Translations under genes and position numbers: made by a program
NCBI GenBank assembly: GCA_001189345.1
Contig: LFKV01000016.1
Span: forward strand, 1 to 64,000
Origin: Candidatus Paraburkholderia kirkii
Lineage (GTDB): Bacteria > Pseudomonadota > Gammaproteobacteria > Burkholderiales > Burkholderiaceae
Reading direction: 5' to 3'
DNA length: 64,000 nt
Notes under the pieces: generated by a model
Told to the model about the DNA's origin: nothing
Seen by the model: the letters and a program-made list of their open reading frames with translations, nothing else
Database searches by the model: none
In this document: in pieces, positions 18,630-27,311 of the stretch
How positions within the stretch are numbered: position 1 is the first letter of the stretch
How the letters are laid out: each line of letters begins with the position of its first letter

Positions 18630-19478
18630 TCAGTTGATCGCCGCGCTCAGCTTGCGCCGCCATTGCGACACCAGATCCGGCTGATTCGCCGCGAGCTCGA
18701 AGACGGAGAGCATCGTCTTGCGACCGACGTCGTCCATGAAGGCGCGGTCGCGCACGACGATCGCGAGCAGATGCTCCAGCGCTCCCGCGTAATCGCGGCC
18801 CGCGATCAGGCGGTTGGCGAGCGCGAAGCGGGCTTCGAGGTCGTCGGGATTCGCGTTCACCGCGTCGATCAGCGCGTCGGCGGGCGGCAGGTCCGCGGCG
18901 GCGTCGGCGGCGTCGAGCTCGGTCTTCAGCGCGTTGTAGCGCGTGTCGATGCCCTGCGTCGTCTTCGGCGACAGGAGCTTGTCCTCTTCCTTCGCCTCGT
19001 CGTAACGGCGCTCCGCGAGCAGCCATTCGATCAGGTCGAGGCGCGCGTCGTCGTAGCCGGGATCGAGCGCGAGCGCCGCCTTGATCGTATCGATCGCTTC
19101 CTTGCGCTTGCCCGCGGCCCACGCGTTCTGCGCGGCGCGGCGCTCCGCCTTGGCGCCGTCGGGCACGAGCCGGTCGAGAAACGCGCGCAGTTGGCCTTCC
19201 GGCAGCACGCCGATGAACTGATCGACCGGGTGGCCGTCCGCGAACGCGAGCACATGCGGAATGCTGCGCACCTGAAAATGCGCCGCGAGCTCCTGATTCT
19301 CGTCGACGTTTACCTTCACGCGCTTCCATTTGCCCGCGGCTTCGGCTTCGAGCTTCTCCAGCATCGGTCCGAGCGTCTTGCACGGGCCGCACCAAGGTGC
19401 CCAGAAATCCACCAGGACGGGCGCGGGCATCGACGCGTTGATGACGTCGTTCTCGAAGGTGGCGAGGGTCGTATCCAT
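18630..19478 (-). CDS. Thioredoxin-TPR co-chaperone (CnoX/YbbN-like)
   Basis: A 282-residue protein. Residues 1-110 are a thioredoxin fold with active site WAPWCGPCKTL. Residues 115-282 are helical TPR-like repeats (AQNAWAAGKRKEAIDTIKAALAL, RFALANRLIAGRDYAGALEHLLAIV). This domain order matches CnoX/YbbN, a chaperedoxin that protects proteins from hypochlorous stress and hands them to GroEL or DnaK. The CGPC motif suggests real oxidoreductase activity, unlike E. coli CnoX. Intact. Confidence 0.88.
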   Translation of the reverse strand: MDTTLATFENDVINASMPAPVLVDFWAPWCGPCKTLGPMLEKLEAEAAGKWKRVKVNVDENQELAAHFQVRSIPHVLAFADGHPVDQFIGVLPEGQLRAFLDRLVPDGAKAERRAAQNAWAAGKRKEAIDTIKAALALDPGYDDARLDLIEWLLAERRYDEAKEEDKLLSPKTTQGIDTRYNALKTELDAADAAADLPPADALIDAVNANPDDLEARFALANRLIAGRDYAGALEHLLAIVVRDRAFMDDVGRKTMLSVFELAANQPDLVSQWRRKLSAAIN

Positions 19479-19577
19479 GCGTTCTCTCCTAATGCTTGCG
19501 GTCTATTCCGATCAGATAGGGACGATCCGCGCAACTCTCAAGCGCCGGGGCGCCACGCGTGCCCCGTGCACGCGGAC

Positions 19578-20459
19578 CTAGCGGCGCTGCGGCGGTAGGG
19601 GGGGATGAATTCAGTTTCGCCGGGCACGTGTCCCATGCGCTGCTCGCTCCACGCAGTTTTGGCCGCCTCGATCTTGTCGCGCGAGCTCGATACGAAGTTC
19701 CATTCGATGAAGCGCATGCCGTCGAGCCGCGCTCCGCCCAGCAGCATCGCGACGGCGCCGTTCGCACTCGCGAGCCGGACGTTGGCACCGGGCGTGAGCA
19801 CGGCCATCTCCTGTTCGGGCAGGGGTTCGCCGTCGATGCTCAGGTCGCCGCTCACGAGATAGACGCCGCGTTCCTCGTGCTCGGTATCGAGCGTGATCTC
19901 GCTGCCGGCTGCGAGTTGCGCGGCGACGTAGAGCGTCGGCGAAAACGTGCGCGTCGGGGCTTTGGCGCCGAATGCCGTGCCCGCGATCACGCGCAGCGTG
20001 ACGCCGTCGCGCTCGATCTGCGGCAAGGCGGCCGCCGCATGATGCTCGAACGCGGGCTCGATGTCCTCGCTCGCCGCCGGTAGCGCCACCCAGGTCTGGA
20101 TGCCGTGCATCGCCTGGCCGGACGCGCGCTCCGCGTCGGGCGTGCGCTCCGAATGGACGATGTCGCCCCCGGCGGTCATCCAGTTGACGTCGCCCGGGAC
20201 AATCTTTTGCACCGAGCCGACGCTGTCGCGATGCATGATCGCGCCCTCGAACAGATAGGTGACGGTCGCGAGCCCGATATGCGGATGAGGGCGCACGTCG
20301 AGCCCATTGCCGGGCACGAGCATTGCGGGACCGATGTGGTCGAAAAAAAATGAAGGGGCCGACGGTGCGCGCGGCGAGCGCTGGCAGCACACGCCGCACC
20401 ATGAGGCCGCCGACGTCGTGTTGGTGAGGCTTGAGCAGGGCGCGGATCGTCGAGGGCAT
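19578..20459 (-). pseudogene. Pirin family protein, two homopolymer frameshifts
   Basis: Pirins are bicupin metal proteins, some with quercetinase activity. The N-terminus MPSTIRALLKPHQHDVGGLM (20459) continues to TVGPFIFF. There an A8 run on the plus strand (20343-20350) breaks the frame, and DHIGPAMLVPGNGLDVRPHP continues in the next frame. The cupin HPHIGLATVTYLFEG with its metal histidines is intact. At the 3' end a G7 run (19598-19604) shifts the last residues off the natural TAG at 19578-19580. Both lesions lie in homopolymers, so slippage could restore some protein. Confidence 0.85.
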
Positions 20460-20626
20460 GGCGGCTTCCGGGAGGCGGATCGGGCGCCGGAATGGCGCTC
20501 GTGGAACCGTTGATTCTACCGGCCGATTCCGCGGGACGCAGACGCGCTGACAGCCTCTTGGTTTTCTGCCGTCGCGTTTTCGGCACGCGTGCATCTTTCG
20601 CGCAACCTTGATAGGAGATTGGAAAA

Positions 20627-20890
20627 ATGAGCAAGAACAGGCTGTTGATGGCCATCACCGCGGGCCTTTTTGCCGCCGCCTCGACGGGCGCTTTCGCGCA
20701 GGACGCATCGGACAACTCGTCGAACGCGACGGCCGCGCCGACGGCATCGCCGATGCAGGATGGCACGTCTTCCGGCGCCACGAAGCACAAGAAGCCGAGG
20801 AAGCACAGCGCGCATCCGTCGGCCGGCAAGAAGACGCCGGAGGCGGAAACGGGCAATAACCCGGCGGCGGAGTCCGGACAGAGCAAGTAA
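20627..20890 (+). CDS. Small exported protein, function unknown
   Basis: An 87-residue protein with a signal peptide MSKNRLLMAITAGLFAAASTGAFA, predicted cleavage after AFA. The mature part is low in complexity and rich in Ser, Ala, Thr and Lys (GATKHKKPRKHSAHPSAGKK). A strong ribosome-binding site (TAGGAG) precedes the ATG. The type resembles small periplasmic proteins common in Burkholderia. No function can be assigned. It is followed by a clear terminator. Confidence 0.75.
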   Translation: MSKNRLLMAITAGLFAAASTGAFAQDASDNSSNATAAPTASPMQDGTSSGATKHKKPRKHSAHPSAGKKTPEAETGNNPAAESGQSK

Positions 20891-20916
20891 GCGCGGGTTT
20901 CACCCGCAAGAACGCG

Positions 20917-20950
20917 CTCGCGCCGCTCCGCCGGCGCGAGTGTTTTTTTT
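20917..20950 (+). terminator. Rho-independent terminator after the small exported protein
   Basis: An 8-bp perfect stem CTCGCGCC/GGCGCGAG with an 8-base loop, then TGTTTTTTTT. It lies 27 bases after the stop codon. Confidence 0.9.
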
Positions 20951-21039
20951 GCGCCCGCGGTTTTGACACGGGGCCGCCGTGCCGCCCTCCGTTACACTCC
21001 TTGCCTCACCGATAACGGACACGAACGAGGGGAAGGGCG

Positions 21040-21921
21040 ATGTCGCCAAAGGATTTGCTGGTCGCAACCGTGGTCATTTTCGCCTGGGGCGTGAACTTCG
21101 TCGTCATCAAGCTGGGGCTGCACGGGGTGCCGCCGATGCTGCTCGGCGCGCTGCGCTTCGCGCTCGCCGCCGTGCCGGCGCTTTTCGTCGAGCGGCCGCG
21201 AATCCCGCTGCGCTGGCTCTTCGCCTACGGTCTCACCATTTCCCTCGGGCAGTTCGCGCTGCTCTTCTATGGCATGTATGTCGGCATGCCGGCCGGGCTG
21301 GCGTCGCTCGTCCTGCAGGCACAGGCGTTCTTCACGCTCCTCTTCGCGGCGATGTTCCTCGGCGAGCGCATCCGCGCGGCGAATGTCGCCGGGCTCCTGA
21401 TCGCCGCGGCGGGGCTCGCGCTGATCGGCATGCAGGGCGGCCAGGCGATGACGGTCACCGGCTTCCTCTTCACGCTCGCGGCCTCCGCGATGTGGGCGCT
21501 CGGCAACGTCGTCACGAAGCGCATGGGCAAGGTCGATCTGCTGTCGCTCGTTGTGTGGGGAAGCCTGATTCCGCCGCTGCCGTTCCTCGCGCTCTCGCTG
21601 ATCTTCGAAGGGCCGGCGCGCATCGAATCGAGTCTCGCGGCCATTCCGCTCGTCTCCGTGTTCGCGGTCTGCTATCTCGCGTTCGTCTCGACGATCGTCG
21701 GCTACAGCCTGTGGGGCAAGCTGCTCGAGCGCTATCCGGCGGGAAGCGTCGCGCCGTTTTCGCTGCTCGTCCCGGTGGTCGGGCTCGCGTCGGCGGCCGT
21801 GTTTCTCGGCGAGGGACTGAGCGCCGCGCAGATCGCCGGCGCGGCGCTCATGATGGCGGGACTCGTGGTGAACGTGTTCGGCGAACGGCCCGTTCAGCGC
21901 CTTCTGCCGACGGCGCGCTGA
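21040..21921 (+). CDS. EamA/DMT family transporter
   Basis: A 293-residue membrane protein with ten hydrophobic segments in two EamA repeats (VATVVIFAWGVNFVVIKLGL; LAASAMWALGNVVTKRMG). It resembles amino-acid or cysteine-metabolite exporters of the drug/metabolite superfamily. The substrate is not known. Coding is intact, in contrast with a second EamA gene at 51934-52864 that is broken. Confidence 0.88.
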   Translation: MSPKDLLVATVVIFAWGVNFVVIKLGLHGVPPMLLGALRFALAAVPALFVERPRIPLRWLFAYGLTISLGQFALLFYGMYVGMPAGLASLVLQAQAFFTLLFAAMFLGERIRAANVAGLLIAAAGLALIGMQGGQAMTVTGFLFTLAASAMWALGNVVTKRMGKVDLLSLVVWGSLIPPLPFLALSLIFEGPARIESSLAAIPLVSVFAVCYLAFVSTIVGYSLWGKLLERYPAGSVAPFSLLVPVVGLASAAVFLGEGLSAAQIAGAALMMAGLVVNVFGERPVQRLLPTAR

Positions 21922-21939
21922 ACGAGGCGTTCGTCCTGC

Positions 21940-23451
21940 TTACGTCATGCGGCTCTTCGCGAGCGGCGGATTGGCCGCGAAGTAGCGCTTGATGCCTTTC
22001 AGGATGGCGTTGGCCATCTTGTCGCGATAGGCCTCGTCATTCAGGCGCGCTTCCTCCTCCGGGTTGCTGATGAACGCGGTCTCCACGAGGATCGACGGAA
22101 TGTCCGGCGCCTTTAGCACGGCGAAGCCGGCCTGCTCGACCGAGCCCTTGTGCAGCTTGTTGATACCGCCGATCTCGTTGAGCACGAAGCTGCCGTAGCG
22201 CATCGAATCGCGGATCTGCGCGGTCGTCGACATGTCGAACAGCGCGCGGTTCACGCTCGCATCCTGCGACTTCACGTTGATGCCGCCCACCTGGTCCGAC
22301 GCGTTCTCCTTGTTCGCCATCCAGCGGGCGGCCGCGCTCGACGCGCCGTGCTCCGACAGCGCGAACACCGACGAGCCGCACGCGTCGGGCGAGGTGAAGG
22401 CATCCGCGTGAATCGACACGAACAGGTCGGCCGAGACGCGCTGCGCCTTCTGCACGCGCACGTTGAGCGGCACGAAGAAGTCGGCGTCGCGGGTCATCAT
22501 CGCGCGCATGTTGGGCTGGGCGTCGATCTTCGCGCGCAGCCTCTTTGCGATGTCGAGCGCGATGTGCTTCTCGTACGTGCCCGCGCCGCCGATCGCGCCG
22601 GGGTCCTCGCCGCCGTGGCCCGGATCGATCGCGACGGTGAGCAGGCGCGTCGTGCCCGCGCCCTGCTTGGGCGCGGAGAACGTGTATTGATCGTCGTCGT
22701 CCTTCCTGGCGATGACCGGCGGCGGCGACGGCACGCGCGGCTTCGCGGAAGGCTTCGGTGTCGGCGCCGGCGCGCTTTCGGCCTGTGCGTCATTCTGCGC
22801 GTACTTCTGAAAGAACTCGTCCGTCGAATCGGGCGAGCCCGGCTTCTGGGCGATCGTCGGGCCGGAAAGCGTCGCGGGCGGCGGCGCGGAGGAATTCGGG
22901 TTCGCGCGGTCGAACGCTTCCTGCTTGCGCTCGGTTTCCGCGAGCAGCTCCATCAGCGGATCGGGCGCGACGGCGGGGTACAGGTCGAACACGAGCCGGT
23001 ACTTATAGCTGCCGATGGGACCCAACGTGAACACCTGCGGCTTCACCGTCCCCTTCAGGTCGAACACCATGCGCACGACATGCGGCTGATACTGCCCGAT
23101 GCGCACAGCCTGAATCTGCGGATCGTTCGGCGTGATTTTCGAGACGAGATCCTTCAGCGCCTGATCGAGATCGATGCCGTTGAGATCGACCACGAGCCGG
23201 TCCGGCCCCTGCAGCATCTGGTTGGTGTTCTGCAGCGGCTGGTCCGATTCGATCGTCACGCGGGTGTAATCGCGCGCGGGCCATACGCGCACGCCGAGCA
23301 CGCTGCTCGCATGCGCGAGCTTCGGCGCGACGAGCGCGAGCACCAGCGTCGAGGCGCCGGCGCGCAGCACCTGGCGGCGGCGCCAGTTGTGCGGCGCGAG
23401 GGCAGCCGATTCGATCGAATGGAACGGCTTGATCAACATCTTTCGAGACAT
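21940..23451 (-). CDS. amiC: N-acetylmuramoyl-L-alanine amidase (AmiC type)
   Basis: A 503-residue cell-division amidase that cleaves septal peptidoglycan. The N-terminus carries a twin-arginine signal (WRRRQVLRAGASTLVLALVA...AHA). An AMIN domain (about 45-170) follows for septal localisation, then a Pro/Ala-rich linker. The zinc amidase_3 domain begins at LLTVAIDPGHGGEDPGAIGG. The metal residues are H in PGHGG, E in GTYEKH, and H in SIHADAF; the catalytic Glu is in VETAFISNPEEE. Its start overlaps the end of tsaE by 19 bases. Intact. Confidence 0.94.
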   Translation of the reverse strand: MSRKMLIKPFHSIESAALAPHNWRRRQVLRAGASTLVLALVAPKLAHASSVLGVRVWPARDYTRVTIESDQPLQNTNQMLQGPDRLVVDLNGIDLDQALKDLVSKITPNDPQIQAVRIGQYQPHVVRMVFDLKGTVKPQVFTLGPIGSYKYRLVFDLYPAVAPDPLMELLAETERKQEAFDRANPNSSAPPPATLSGPTIAQKPGSPDSTDEFFQKYAQNDAQAESAPAPTPKPSAKPRVPSPPPVIARKDDDDQYTFSAPKQGAGTTRLLTVAIDPGHGGEDPGAIGGAGTYEKHIALDIAKRLRAKIDAQPNMRAMMTRDADFFVPLNVRVQKAQRVSADLFVSIHADAFTSPDACGSSVFALSEHGASSAAARWMANKENASDQVGGINVKSQDASVNRALFDMSTTAQIRDSMRYGSFVLNEIGGINKLHKGSVEQAGFAVLKAPDIPSILVETAFISNPEEEARLNDEAYRDKMANAILKGIKRYFAANPPLAKSRMT

Positions 23452-24011
23452 GACTTTCCTGTTTCGCTAAACGCCCGCGCGGTCAGCACGCGACCTTCTT
23501 CTTCGTTCGAATCGCCGGACGAGCCATGCCCGTTCGGCAGCGATAGCTGGAACACGAGGTCGGGCACGCCGAGCAGTCCGACCGCTTGCTGCGGCCACTC
23601 GACGAGGCACACCGCCCCCCGGTCGAAATATTCGCGAAAGCCGGCATCGGCCCATTCGGCCGGATCGGCGAAGCGATAGAGATCGAAGTGGTAAACGTCG
23701 AGCGGGCCGCTTGCGGTCTCGAGCGAATACGGCTCGACGAGCGTGTAGGTCGGGCTCTTCACGCGGCCTTCGTGGCCGAGCGCGCGCAGCGTGGCACGCA
23801 CGAGCGTGGTCTTGCCGACCCCGAGATCCCCGATCAACTGGACTTGCAAGCCCGCGAATCGTTCAGACGATGCGTGGGCCCGCGTCGCATCGATGGCGCG
23901 CGCGAAGCGTTCTCCGAACGCGAGCGTCGCCGCTTCGTCGCGCAGATCGAAACGGCGTTCGAGAAGCGCGGGAGGAAGATCGGGCGTCGTGCGTGCGGGG
24001 CTTTCGGGCAT
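23433..24011 (-). CDS. tsaE: tRNA t6A37 biosynthesis ATPase TsaE
   Basis: A 192-residue P-loop ATPase of the threonylcarbamoyl-transferase complex (TsaBDE), essential for t6A37 in ANN-decoding tRNAs. The Walker A motif GDLGVGKTTLVRATL is present, as are KSPTYTLVEPY and the Walker B-like VYHFDLYRFADPAEW. The start MPESPART at 24011 is taken because the frame upstream lacks family similarity. It overlaps amiC downstream and is divergent from queG, whose probable GTG start lies only two bases away. t6A synthesis is kept while tcdA, which acts on t6A, is damaged. Confidence 0.92.
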   Translation of the reverse strand: MPESPARTTPDLPPALLERRFDLRDEAATLAFGERFARAIDATRAHASSERFAGLQVQLIGDLGVGKTTLVRATLRALGHEGRVKSPTYTLVEPYSLETASGPLDVYHFDLYRFADPAEWADAGFREYFDRGAVCLVEWPQQAVGLLGVPDLVFQLSLPNGHGSSGDSNEEEGRVLTARAFSETGKSCLERC

Positions 24012-24012
24012 T

Positions 24013-25227
24013 GTGAACCGATTGCCGGAACATTCCGTTGAAATCACGACAGCGTCCAGCGACGCTGCCGCTGAGTCCGTCTCAGAGTCTCGCGCCTTCA
24101 CTCACGGAGAGGAGGCTGCGCTGGCGGAACTCGCGCAACGCATCAAGGCGTGGGGGGCGCGAGCTGGAATTCGGTGCGGTCGGCATCAGCGACGTCGACC
24201 TGACGGATGCCGAGAAAGGCCTTGCCGACTGGCTCGAAGCAGGCTATCACGGCGAAATGGATTATATGGCCAAACATGGGATGAAACGCGCGAGACCGGC
24301 CGAGCTTGTGGCCGGAACGCGACGGGTCATCACCGCGCGCATGGCCTATCTGCCCGCCGAGACGCTCGCAAAAAAGGGCGCTGAAAGTGTCGTGACAGCC
24401 GATGGTCAGAGGAACGACTGGCGCGCGATCGAATGGTCGCGGCTGGCGCAGCCCTCGCAAGCGATGGTCTCCGTCTACGCGCGCGGCCGCGATTATCACA
24501 AGGTCATGCGCAACCGGCTGCAGCAGCTGGCGGAGCGCATCGAAGGCGAGATCGGCCGGTTCGGGCATCGCGCGTTCACGGATTCCGCGCCGGTGCTGGA
24601 AGTCGCGCTCGCTCAGAAGGCCGGCCAGGGATGGCGCGGCAAGCACACCTTGCCGCTCGATCGCGACGCGGGCTCGCTCTTCTTTCACGGCGCTGCCCGT
24701 CGATCCGCATCCCGAGCAGGACGGCGCGCATTGCGAGCAGTGCGCGCGCTGCATCGGCGCGTGTCCCACGGGGGCGATCGTCGCGCCTTATCGCGTCGAC
24801 GCGCGGCGCTGCATCTCGTATCTGACGATCGAACTGCACGGCAGCATTCCCGAGGACATGCGTCCGCTGATCGGCAATCGCGTCTACGGATGCGACGACT
24901 GCCAGCTCGTCTGTCCGTGGAACAAGTTCGCGCAGGCCGCGCCCGTCGCGGATTTCGATGTGCGGCACGGGCTAGATCGCGCGACGCTCGTCGAGCTGTT
25001 CCGCTGGAGCGCGGAGGACTTCGACACGCGCATGCAGGGCAGCGCGATCCGGCGCATCGGCCATGAGCGATGGCTGCGCAATATCGCGGTCGCGATGGGC
25101 AATGCCTTGCGCGCTTCGATCGGCGAGCGCGCGGCGATCGTCGAGGCGCTGCGCGCGCGCGGACGATCCATCCGCGCTGGTGCGCGAGCACGTGCATTGG
25201 GCGCTTGCGCAAGGGAGACAGACATGA
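24013..25227 (+). pseudogene. queG: Epoxyqueuosine reductase, disrupted
   Basis: This iron-sulfur and cobalamin enzyme makes queuosine in tRNA. A GTG at 24013 is the likely start. The N-terminal region ALAELAQRIKAWG breaks at a G6 run (24152-24157), where one extra G shifts the frame before RELEFGAVGISDVDLTDAEK. Near 24690 a deletion of about 20 bases removes the segment after RDAGSLFF and shifts the frame again. The 4Fe-4S ligands are then readable (CEQCARCIGACPTGAIV and CDDCQLVCPWNKF). A third shift near 25165 is needed to reach the natural stop at 25225-25227, which overlaps the ogt ATG. Confidence 0.9.
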
Positions 25228-25700
25228 AGCCATTCGATGCCGTCATCGACGCGCCGTTCGGCAAGGTCGGCATTCGCGCCGACGAGCAATCCGTACGCGA
25301 GATCGTCTATCTGCCGGACGAGGCGGAGAGCGTCGAGTCGCACAAGCCGCTCGCCCAGGAAGCCGCCGCTCAGATCCGCCGCTACTTCGACACGCTGTCG
25401 ATGCGCTTCGATCTTCCCCTCTCGATCGGCGGGACGGCCTTTCAGCGGCGCGTGTGGCAAGGCATCTGCCGCATCGCGCCGGGGCGTGTCTGGACTTACG
25501 GACAGCTCGCGCGCGAGATCGGCAGCGTGTCGCGCGCGGTCGGACAGGCGTGCGGCTCCAATCCACTGCCGATCGTGATACTGTGCCACCGCGTCGTGGC
25601 GTCGGGCGGAACCGGCGGCTTCGCGCATCATCCCGGCGAGGGTTTCTATCGCAACGTGAAGCGCTGGCTCCTGGCGCACGAAGGTGTATCGATCGCATGA
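25224..25700 (+). CDS. ogt: Methylated-DNA-protein-cysteine methyltransferase
   Basis: A 158-residue DNA repair protein that removes O6-alkyl groups from guanine by suicide transfer to an active-site cysteine. The family layout is complete: GTAFQRRVWQGICRIAPGRVWTY, the recognition helix GQLAREIGSVSRAVGQACG, and the active-site Cys. The nearly invariant PCHRV motif reads LCHRV here (Pro to Leu, one C-to-T change), which may weaken activity. ATG at 25224 overlaps the queG stop, and its stop overlaps the xerD ATG. Translation was therefore probably coupled across the three genes. Confidence 0.9.
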   Translation: MKPFDAVIDAPFGKVGIRADEQSVREIVYLPDEAESVESHKPLAQEAAAQIRRYFDTLSMRFDLPLSIGGTAFQRRVWQGICRIAPGRVWTYGQLAREIGSVSRAVGQACGSNPLPIVILCHRVVASGGTGGFAHHPGEGFYRNVKRWLLAHEGVSIA

Positions 25701-26626
25701 CGAGCGCAACGACCGACGAAATACAAACACCCGGACTGGCCGCGAGCCAGGACGCGATCGATCTGTTTTGCGACGCGCTCTGGCTCGAGCACGGCCTCGC
25801 GAAGAACTCGCTCGAAGCGTACCGGCGCGATCTGAAGCTCTTCGCCGAGTGGCTCGGCAAGGCGCGCGGCGCCTCGATCGACGCGGCCACCGAGGCGGAC
25901 ATGAACGGCTACATGGCTGCGCGCCGCGGCGACAAGGCGACGTCCGCCAACCGGCGTCTGTCGGTGTTCCGCCGCTACTACGCGTGGGCGTTGCGCGAGC
26001 ACCGCACCGCCGCCGATCCGACGCTCAAGCTACGCTCGGCCAAGCAGCCGCCGCACTTTCCCTCCACGCTCAACGAAGCGCAGGTCGAGGCGCTGCTCGG
26101 CGCGCCCGACATCGAGACGCCGCTCGGTCTGCGCGACCGCACGATGCTCGAGCTGATGTACGCGAGCGGCCTGCGCGTGACCGAGCTCGTCACGCTGAAG
26201 ACGGTGGAGCTCGGCCTGAACGAAGGCGTGGTGCGGGTGATGGGCAAGGGTTCCAAGGAGCGTTTGATTCCCTTCGGCGAGACGGCGCACGACTGGCTCG
26301 AACGCTATCTGCGCGAAGCGCGCCCGGCGCTGCTCGGCGCGCGGTCCGCCGATGCGCTCTTCGTCACCTCGCGCGGCGAAGGCATGACGCGCCAGCAGTT
26401 CTGGAACATCATCAAGCGCCATGCGCTGAACGGCGGCGTGCATGCGCCGCTCTCGCCGCACACGCTGCGTCACGCGTTCGCGACGCACCTGCTCAACCAC
26501 GGCGCGGACCTGCGCGTCGTGCAATTGCTGCTCGGCCACTCGGATATCTCCACCACCCAGATCTACACGCACGTCGCGCGCGAGCGCCTGCACAAGCTGC
26601 ATCGCGCGCATCATCCGCGCGGATGA
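25697..26626 (+). CDS. xerD: Site-specific tyrosine recombinase XerD
   Basis: A 309-residue recombinase that resolves chromosome dimers at dif together with XerC. The N-terminal SAM-like domain covers about residues 17-105 (IDLFCDALWLEHGLAKNSLEAY). The catalytic domain has SGLRVTEL (Arg I), KGSKERLIPF (Lys), HTLRHAFATHLL (His, Arg II), LGHSDISTTQIYTHV (His and Tyr). All active residues are present. The start at 25697 shares ATGA with the ogt stop. It is an intact essential-type gene in a cluster whose first gene, queG, has decayed. Confidence 0.94.
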   Translation: MTSATTDEIQTPGLAASQDAIDLFCDALWLEHGLAKNSLEAYRRDLKLFAEWLGKARGASIDAATEADMNGYMAARRGDKATSANRRLSVFRRYYAWALREHRTAADPTLKLRSAKQPPHFPSTLNEAQVEALLGAPDIETPLGLRDRTMLELMYASGLRVTELVTLKTVELGLNEGVVRVMGKGSKERLIPFGETAHDWLERYLREARPALLGARSADALFVTSRGEGMTRQQFWNIIKRHALNGGVHAPLSPHTLRHAFATHLLNHGADLRVVQLLLGHSDISTTQIYTHVARERLHKLHRAHHPRG

Positions 26627-26776
26627 TGCGGAAAACCGGTCAGCCATATCTTCGCGCCGCGCTTTCTTCTTTGTGGATCCCTTTTCGGTCGCGAACAATC
26701 GCGAACAATCGTGCCACGGCTGCATGCCCTCGCATATTCGGCCGAATGGCTAATGGTGAGGCGCGAAACGCGCCGC

Positions 26777-26782
26777 TACAAT
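26777..26782 (+). promoter_or_regulatory. Candidate -10 box (TACAAT) for ybaK
   Basis: TACAAT lies six bases before the ybaK ATG. Transcription would start at or next to the ATG, giving a leaderless or nearly leaderless mRNA. No convincing -35 box was seen. Confidence 0.45.
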
Positions 26783-26788
26783 GCGGCC

Positions 26789-27275
26789 ATGTCGAAAATC
26801 AAACACGTCTCCGAAACGCCCGCGACGCAATTCCTGCGCCGCCACAAGGTCGAGTTCGGCGAGCATCCCTACGAGTATGTCGAGCACGGCGGCACGGAGG
26901 AATCCGCGCGGCAGCTCGGCGTGGACGAGCATTGCGTCATCAAGACACTGGTGATGGAGGATGAGCACGCGAAGCCGCTCATCCTCCTCATGCACGGCGA
27001 CCGCACCGTGCCCACCAAGAACCTCGCGCGTCAGACTGGAGCGAAGCGCATCGAGCCGTGCGGAAGTGGCGAACCGGCACTCGGGCTTTCTGGTGGGCGG
27101 AACGTCGCCGTTCGGCACCAGGAAGGCAATGCCGGTGTACGTCGAGTCGCGCGTGCTCGATCTCGATCTGATCTATCTGAACGGCGGGCGGCGCGGCTAT
27201 CTGATCAGCATCGATCCGAAGGTGCTGACCGGGTTGCTGAACGCGAAGCCCGTCCAGTGCGCGAGCGTCGATTAG
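26789..27275 (+). pseudogene. ybaK: Cys-tRNA(Pro)/Cys-tRNA(Cys) deacylase, frameshifted
   Basis: YbaK clears cysteine mischarged on tRNAPro. The N-terminal half is open (MSKIKHVSETPATQFLRRHK; CVIKTLVMEDEH; TKNLARQTGAKRIEPC). The frame breaks near 27060. The C-terminal half EVANRHSGFLVGGTSPFGTR and YLNGGRRGYLISIDPKVL is read one frame over to the stop at 27273-27275. A single indel separates them. plsY follows 36 bases downstream. Confidence 0.88.
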
Positions 27276-27311
27276 AATGCACTCCGCTCTCGCTACAACT
27301 GAAAAGACAAC

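Noticed and set aside
22150-23679. 509-codon open frame on the plus strand
   Set aside because: Antisense shadow of amiC, with no family similarity and an Arg/His-rich composition.
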